DNA from: an uncultured Gammaproteobacteria bacterium
GTDB taxonomy: Bacteria > Pseudomonadota > Gammaproteobacteria > Steroidobacterales > GCA-2729495
NCBI GenBank assembly: GCA_937958785.1
Contig: CALGMY010000086.1
Coordinates: forward strand, 1-9,202
Direction of reading: 5' to 3'
DNA length: 9,202 bases
The notes beneath the pieces are model-generated. The model saw only the letters and a list, made by a program, of their open reading frames with translations. It did no database searches and was not told the DNA's origin. Shown here piece after piece: positions 6,601 through 9,202 of the stretch; the first letter of the stretch is position 1, and every line of letters begins with the position of its first letter. The position numbers and the translations under genes were made by a program.

Positions 6601-9202
6601 CCGCTGCACGGGGCCGCTGGACGCGGCGGCGCTGCGGGCGGCCCTCGACCAGCTCCTCGCGCGGCATCCGGTGCTGCGCACGCGTTTCCCCGCGGCGGGT
6701 GGCCGTCCGGCGCCGGTCGTCGAGGACCGGGTTTCCTGGCCCCTGGAGGTGCGGGACCTCGGCGCCGCCAGTGACCCCGACACCGGGCTGGCCCTGGAAC
6801 TCCGCGCCGCAGCGCGCGCGCCCTTCGCCCTGGACCGGGGCCCGCTGGTGCGGGCGGTGCTCTTCGTCACCGGCGACGACGTGCAGCACCTGCTGCTCGT
6901 GATCCACCACAGCGTCACCGATGCCACGTCGAACCACCTGCTGTTCGCCGACCTGGCCGCGCTGCTGGCGGGGAAGGCACTGCCGCCGCCTGCCGGCACC
7001 TACCCGGCATTCGTCGGGCGCCAGCGGGCCGGCAGGCCGGGGCAGCTTGCCGACCTCGCCTGGTGGCGCCGGCAGCTGGCGGATGCCCCGGGACTCCTCG
7101 ACCTGCCCACCGACCGGCCCCGGCCAGCCGAGCAGGACTTCGCGGGTGCCTGGGTGGAGCGGACGCTGTCGCCGGCCATCGCGGCCGGCGTCGGCCGGCT
7201 GGCCCGGGACCTGGGCTGCACCCCCTTCATGGTGCTGCTGGCCGGCTTCAAGGCGCTGCTCCACCGGTACGCCGGCGCGACCGACGTGCTCGTCGGCACG
7301 CCGGTGGAGGGGCGGCTCACCGCCGACATGGAGGACGTGGTGGGGCTCTTCATCAACACCCTGGTGCTGCGCACGGACCTCGGGGGTGATCCCGCCTTCG
7401 CGGCGGTGCTCGCCCGCGTGCGCGAGACGACCCTCGACGCGCAAGCGCACCAGGAGGTGCCCTTCGAGCAGGTGGTAGAGGCCATCGCGCCCGACCGCTC
7501 GCTGGCCCGGAGCCCGCTCTTCCAGGTGATGTTCAACCTGGTGCAGCTGCCGGTGACGACGCTCGAGGCCGGGCCGGTCGCGCTCACCATGGACCGGCTG
7601 GTGGAGCAGGGCGTGTCGAGCTTTGACCTCACGCTGACCGCCGGTGTCCGTCCCGACGGCATCGGGCTCACCTTCGAGTACGCCACGAGCCTGTTCGATG
7701 CGGAGACGATCGAGGAACTGGCGGACGCGTACCTGACGCTCCTCGGGGCGGCGGTCGCGGACCCGGGCCGGCCACTGTCCCGGCTGCCGCTGCTGGCTGG
7801 CGCGCGGCGGGCAGCACTGCTCTCCCTGGGCCACACCCCGTTGCCGGCAGAGGGCGCGGAACCGGTGCACGAGCGGGTCTCGCGCCTCGCGCGCCGTCAC
7901 CCGGCGGCGGAGGCCGTGCGGTCGGGAGACGAGGCGCTGACCTACGGCGAGCTCGAGGCCCGGTCCAGGCACCTGGCCGCACACCTCGGCGCGCTTGGCA
8001 TCGGCCGCGGCTGCCGGGTCGGCCTCTGCCTCGGCCGCTCGCCGGACTACCTGGTGGCGCTGCTGGCCGTGCTCAATGCCGGCGCCGCCTACGTGCCCCT
8101 GGACCCGGACTATCCCCCGGCACGCCTCGCATTCATGGTGGCGGACGCGGAGCTGGCCGCGGTGGTCGTCGCTGCCAGCACCCGCGCGATGGTGACGGGT
8201 GTGCCCTGCGTGGACGTGGGCGTGGACGTGAACGTGGCCGCGTCCCGGGTGCCCATCGACGAGACAGCGGTCGCCGTGGGACCCGACGACCCCGCCTACC
8301 TCCTGTACACCTCCGGCTCCACCGGGCAGCCCAAGGGCGTGGTGGTGACCCACGGCAGCCTCGGGGGCCTCCTGGACGCCTGGTGCGAAGCCTATGGCCT
8401 CGCGCCCGGCGAAGCGCACCTCCAGATGGCGAGTCCGGCCTTCGACGTGTTCACCGGCGACTGGGTCCGCGCCCTCGGCACCGGCGGGCGGCTCGAACTC
8501 TGCCCCCGGGACGTGCTGCTCGACCCGCCGGCGCTGCTCGGGCTGCTGCGCTCCGCGCGCATTGCCGTGGCCGAGTTCGTGCCCGCGATCGTCCGGCTGC
8601 TGCTGGCCCACTGCCGCGCGACCGGGGAGCGGCTGCCGCCCCTGCGCCTCCTGGTGGTGGGTTCCGACACCTGGCACGGCAGCGAGCTCTCGACGCTGAA
8701 GTCGCTCGCCGCACCCGTCACCCGCGTGATCAACTCCTACGGCGTGGCCGAGGCCACCATCGACAGCACCTGGTACGAGGCGGGCAGCCAACCCGTGCAG
8801 GGGCCCGTCCCGATCGGCCGGCCCTTCCCCGGCGTGACGGCCTGCGTACTCGACGCCCATGGCGAGCCGCTACCCCGGGGCGTGCCGGGAGAACTCTGCG
8901 TCGGCGGCATCGGCGTCGCCACCGGTTACTGGCGGGACGACGCGCTCACGACGCGGAAGTTCGTCCCGGATCCCCGCGCGGCACGGCCCGGCGCGCGGCT
9001 CTACCGCACCGGCGACCGGGCCCGCTGGAACCGCCGCGGCGAACTCGAGCTGCTCGGGCGCGCCGACGGCCAGCTCAAGCTCAGGGGCCAGCGGATCGAG
9101 CCCGGCGAGATCGAGGCGGCCATCGCCGGCCTGCCCGGTATCACGGCCGTGGCCGTCGGCCTGGCCGGCGACGACCGGCTCGTGGCGGGGCTGGTGGCTG
9201 GC
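2..9202 (+). CDS. Nonribosomal peptide synthetase, partial at both ends, with FadH-like N-terminal segment
   Basis: A single frame runs open through the whole window (3,067 codons) and encodes a multimodular NRPS, a cytosolic assembly line that activates, tethers and condenses amino or other carboxylic acids. Domain order by residue: FadH-like fragment 1-207, A1 about 209-1016 with a methyltransferase insert about 630-948, PCP1 about 1033-1103, C 1143-1563, A2 1586-2063, PCP2 2081-2153, C 2172-2596, A3 from about 2621 to the end. The core motifs of each domain are present, which excludes frameshifts in the NRPS part. Predicted order of building blocks is an unusual methylated unit, a beta-alanine-like unit, then ornithine or another basic residue. 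No epimerase or thioesterase is seen. In-frame ATG codons such as base 200 lie inside folded domains and are not starts. The first 207 residues are foreign to NRPSs and may be an assembly or recombination chimera, so the natural N-terminus is unknown. Confidence 0.93.
596..630 (+). other. Junction between FadH-like and NRPS coding sequence
   Basis: FadH similarity is clear up to SNRINTP (ending near base 595). NRPS similarity is clear from GRNVPVGLCL (base 629 on). The residues between, DLAHRLIALGV, fit both families: a FadH barrel helix, and the helix that precedes the A2 core motif of A domains, which commonly reads like LAHRLRALGVG. This shared similarity makes the exact breakpoint ambiguous and could itself have promoted recombination or a false assembly overlap. 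The Leu207 codon at 620-622 is CTA, a codon almost never used in the downstream NRPS part, which hints that the break lies just after it. Both partners are truncated here: FadH loses its last barrel strands and the A domain loses its A1 motif region. Confidence 0.75.
626..3049 (+). other. Adenylation domain A1, N-terminally truncated and interrupted by a methyltransferase
   Basis: This domain would activate the module 1 substrate with ATP and load it on PCP1. Visible core motifs are A2 LKAGGAWVPLDP (698-733), A3 FTSGSTGTPKG (941-973), A4 FGFSVWE (1076-1096), A5 NTYAITE (1367-1387), A7 YLTGDR (1640-1657), A8 (1694-1753), A9 RVPEHLVP (2957-2980) and A10 GGKLDR (3020-3037) with the catalytic Lys1009. 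The A1 motif (L-T/S-Y-x-E-L) and about 30 more N-terminal residues are missing, replaced by FadH sequence. Between A8 and A9 lies a roughly 320-residue methyltransferase. Hand alignment to the PheA pocket gives G-F-W-S-A-S-T-G-Q-K. Position 235 is Gly (base 1079), not the Asp that binds the alpha-amino group, so a keto, hydroxy or aryl acid, or a beta- or other non-alpha amino acid, is more likely than a normal alpha-amino acid. A5 has Ala where Gly is usual. I recognise no known substrate for this code. Confidence 0.88.
1889..2845 (+). other. PRMT-like SAM-dependent methyltransferase domain inserted in A1
   Basis: The insert has a class I methyltransferase core. Motif I is VVLDIGTGAD (2021-2050, residues 674-683). 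The acidic ribose-binding residue is Glu702 in VYAVEV (2093-2110). The post-II strand is ITVLEGDIASL from base 2171. An upstream YGLYDAWLYGLM segment (1922-1957) resembles the N-terminal helix region of protein arginine methyltransferases. After the core, a beta-rich part ends in QQAWLPVYLPL (2663-2695) and PVRRGDTL, which parallels the THW-loop and barrel of PRMTs. In PRMTs two Glu nine residues apart bind the substrate arginine. Here the aligned positions are Gly746 (2237) and Asp755 (2264), so arginine methylation is unlikely. The domain probably methylates the PCP1-bound substrate, at N, O or C; the atom cannot be read from sequence. It is unlike the usual NRPS N-methyltransferase. Fold assignment is by eye. 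Confidence 0.78.
3098..3310 (+). other. Peptidyl carrier protein PCP1
   Basis: This thiolation domain follows A10 directly (RTPAEQAVAALWSEVLG start). It carries the phosphopantetheine attachment motif DDFFELGGDSI, with the modified Ser1066 at 3197-3199. It tethers the module 1 unit as a thioester for methylation and transfer to the next C domain. The GGDSI form is often found in carriers before epimerase domains, but no epimerase follows: the next domain begins with a condensation-domain N-terminus and has A and PCP domains after it. Length and helices (DAGVPLAALFEAPTIAGL near the end) are normal for the family. Confidence 0.95.
3374..3418 (+). repeat. Three tandem 15-bp repeats in the PCP1-C linker
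   Basis: Three adjacent imperfect 15-base copies sit at 3374-3388, 3389-3403 and 3404-3418, each beginning GCCCCGTC. Each copy is five codons, giving APSRA, APSLA and APSRE, inside an Ala/Pro-rich linker (about 3311-3427) between PCP1 and the following condensation domain. The unit length keeps the frame. It is best seen as a flexible interdomain hinge that can expand or contract by slippage. Confidence 0.85.
3428..4690 (+). other. Condensation domain of module 2
   Basis: This domain would join the PCP1-bound acyl unit to the amine of the module 2 building block. Motifs in order are C1 LTFSQQSLALL (from 3431), C2 RRHPVLTARI, C3 HHIGADG (3794-3814, intact HHxxxDG with the second His1266 as catalytic base), C5 VGCLVNPVVLR and C6 HPLFQVLFSW. 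The VNPVVLR form and the RVPFARVVQAVAPERV stretch resemble C domains often seen in hybrid lines or with unusual upstream donors, which suits a non-standard donor from module 1; this is an inference from memory of such sequences. There is no sign of the extended motif of dual condensation/epimerisation domains. It is followed by a C-A linker (LREEVLLRWNATAEPLP). Confidence 0.93.
4757..6190 (+). other. Adenylation domain A2, beta-alanine-like pocket
   Basis: A complete A domain: A2 LRAGGTVVPLDP (4961-4996), A3 YTSGSTGEPKG (5141-5173), A4 NFIDAWWEIF (from 5273), A5 NTYGTSE (5564-5584), A7 YRTGDR (5834-5851), A8 (5888-5947) and A10 TGKRDR (6164-6181) with Lys2057. Hand alignment gives the pocket I-D-W-V-I-S-T-D-A-K. 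The Asp sits at position 236 rather than 235, as in the published beta-alanine signature VDWVISLADK, with which it shares D, W, V, I, S and K. This suggests beta-alanine or another beta-amino acid; the last pocket residues (T, D, A) differ, so a substituted beta-amino acid is possible. The A1 motif is degenerate (VTAGEL). The stretch between A2 and A3 is about 48 residues, against about 66-69 in A1 and A3, so a surface segment is shorter than in its neighbours. Confidence 0.92.
6242..6460 (+). other. Peptidyl carrier protein PCP2
   Basis: Carrier domain after A2, starting about PATPTESALAPLFASLLG. It contains the canonical attachment motif NFFHLGGHSLLAARLL, with the phosphopantetheinylated Ser2115 at 6344-6346. 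The GGHSL form is typical of a carrier that hands its chain to an ordinary condensation domain, which is what follows after a short linker rich in Ala, Pro and Asp. It carries the dipeptidyl intermediate after the first condensation. Confidence 0.96.
6515..7790 (+). other. Condensation domain of module 3
   Basis: This domain would condense the PCP2-bound dipeptide with the module 3 amino acid. Motifs are C1 LSFGQERLWFLEQL (from 6521), C2 LARHPVLRTRF, C3 HHSVTDA (6905-6925), C5 VGLFINTLVLR and C6 SPLFQVMFNL. The catalytic second His (His2303) and the structural Asp are present, but the Gly that ends the HHxxxDG motif is Ala. Substitutions at that Gly occur in some working C domains, so I would still expect activity. 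The C1 and C5 motifs are those of the common type that accepts an L-configured donor, consistent with the lack of an epimerase upstream. It ends in the linker before A3 (LPLLAGARRAALLSLGHTPL). Confidence 0.94.
7862..9202 (+). other. Adenylation domain A3, ornithine-type pocket, cut by window end
   Basis: Motifs present are A1 LTYGEL (7937-7954), A2 LNAGAAYVPLDP (8072-8107), A3 YTSGSTGQPKG (8306-8338), A4 FDVFTGDW (8441-8464), A5 NSYGVAE (8732-8752), A7 YRTGDR (from 9002) and A8 RADGQLKLRGQRIEPGEIE ending near 9115. The A9 and A10 motifs, the catalytic Lys and the module's PCP are beyond base 9202. The readable pocket is D-V-G-E-V-G-S-I-D, with D235 at 8444, E278 at 8573 and D331 at 8762. It differs from the published ornithine signature DVGEIGSIDK only by V for I among the nine visible positions. 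The acidic E278 and D331 suit a positively charged side chain, so ornithine is the best prediction, with lysine or a modified ornithine less likely. Confidence 0.93.

Noticed and set aside
620..8860. Three long antisense open frames (620-3370, 3395-6091, 6149-8860) tiling the NRPS part
   Set aside because: They lie in the antisense frame aligned codon-for-codon with the NRPS. Stops there need sense TTA, CTA or TCA, which this GC-rich gene almost never uses. The translations are Arg/Gly/Ala-rich with no recognisable domain.

Overview
The window is one uninterrupted coding stretch. The + strand frame starting at base 2 stays open to base 9202 (3,067 codons, no stop, no convincing internal start). 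It encodes the interior of a nonribosomal peptide synthetase (NRPS); both the start and the stop of the gene lie outside. No intergenic DNA, RNA gene, promoter, terminator, insertion sequence or CRISPR array is visible. The NRPS part is very GC-rich with strong G/C at third codon positions, which fits a high-GC bacterium (proteobacterial, myxobacterial or actinobacterial are all possible). I cannot assign a taxon from the sequence.

Bases 2 to about 622 do not look like NRPS. They encode the middle of a FadH-type 2,4-dienoyl-CoA reductase (Old Yellow Enzyme-like TIM barrel), with the family's FMN-binding and catalytic residues at the expected spacing. At about 596-630 this switches, in frame, into an NRPS adenylation (A) domain that has lost its N-terminal part. 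Both partners are cut at the join and base composition shifts there. I read this as a recombination breakpoint or, more likely, a misassembled or chimeric junction, not a designed fusion.

From there the assembly line reads: A1 (N-truncated, interrupted by a methyltransferase) - PCP1 - C - A2 - PCP2 - C - A3 (cut by the window end). A1 carries a roughly 320-residue insert between its A8 and A9 motifs that resembles the protein arginine methyltransferase (PRMT) fold rather than the usual NRPS N-methyltransferase. It also lacks the Asp that normally holds the substrate alpha-amino group. A2 has a binding-pocket signature of the beta-alanine type (Asp moved to pocket position 236). A3 has nine readable pocket residues nearly identical to the known ornithine signature.

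Working together, module 1 would load and probably methylate an unusual acyl unit, module 2 would add a beta-alanine-like unit and module 3 an ornithine or similar basic residue. No epimerase, thioesterase or reductive release domain is present in the window, so the product would continue onto downstream modules. The most notable features are the PRMT-like interrupted A domain with its atypical pocket, and the FadH/NRPS junction.
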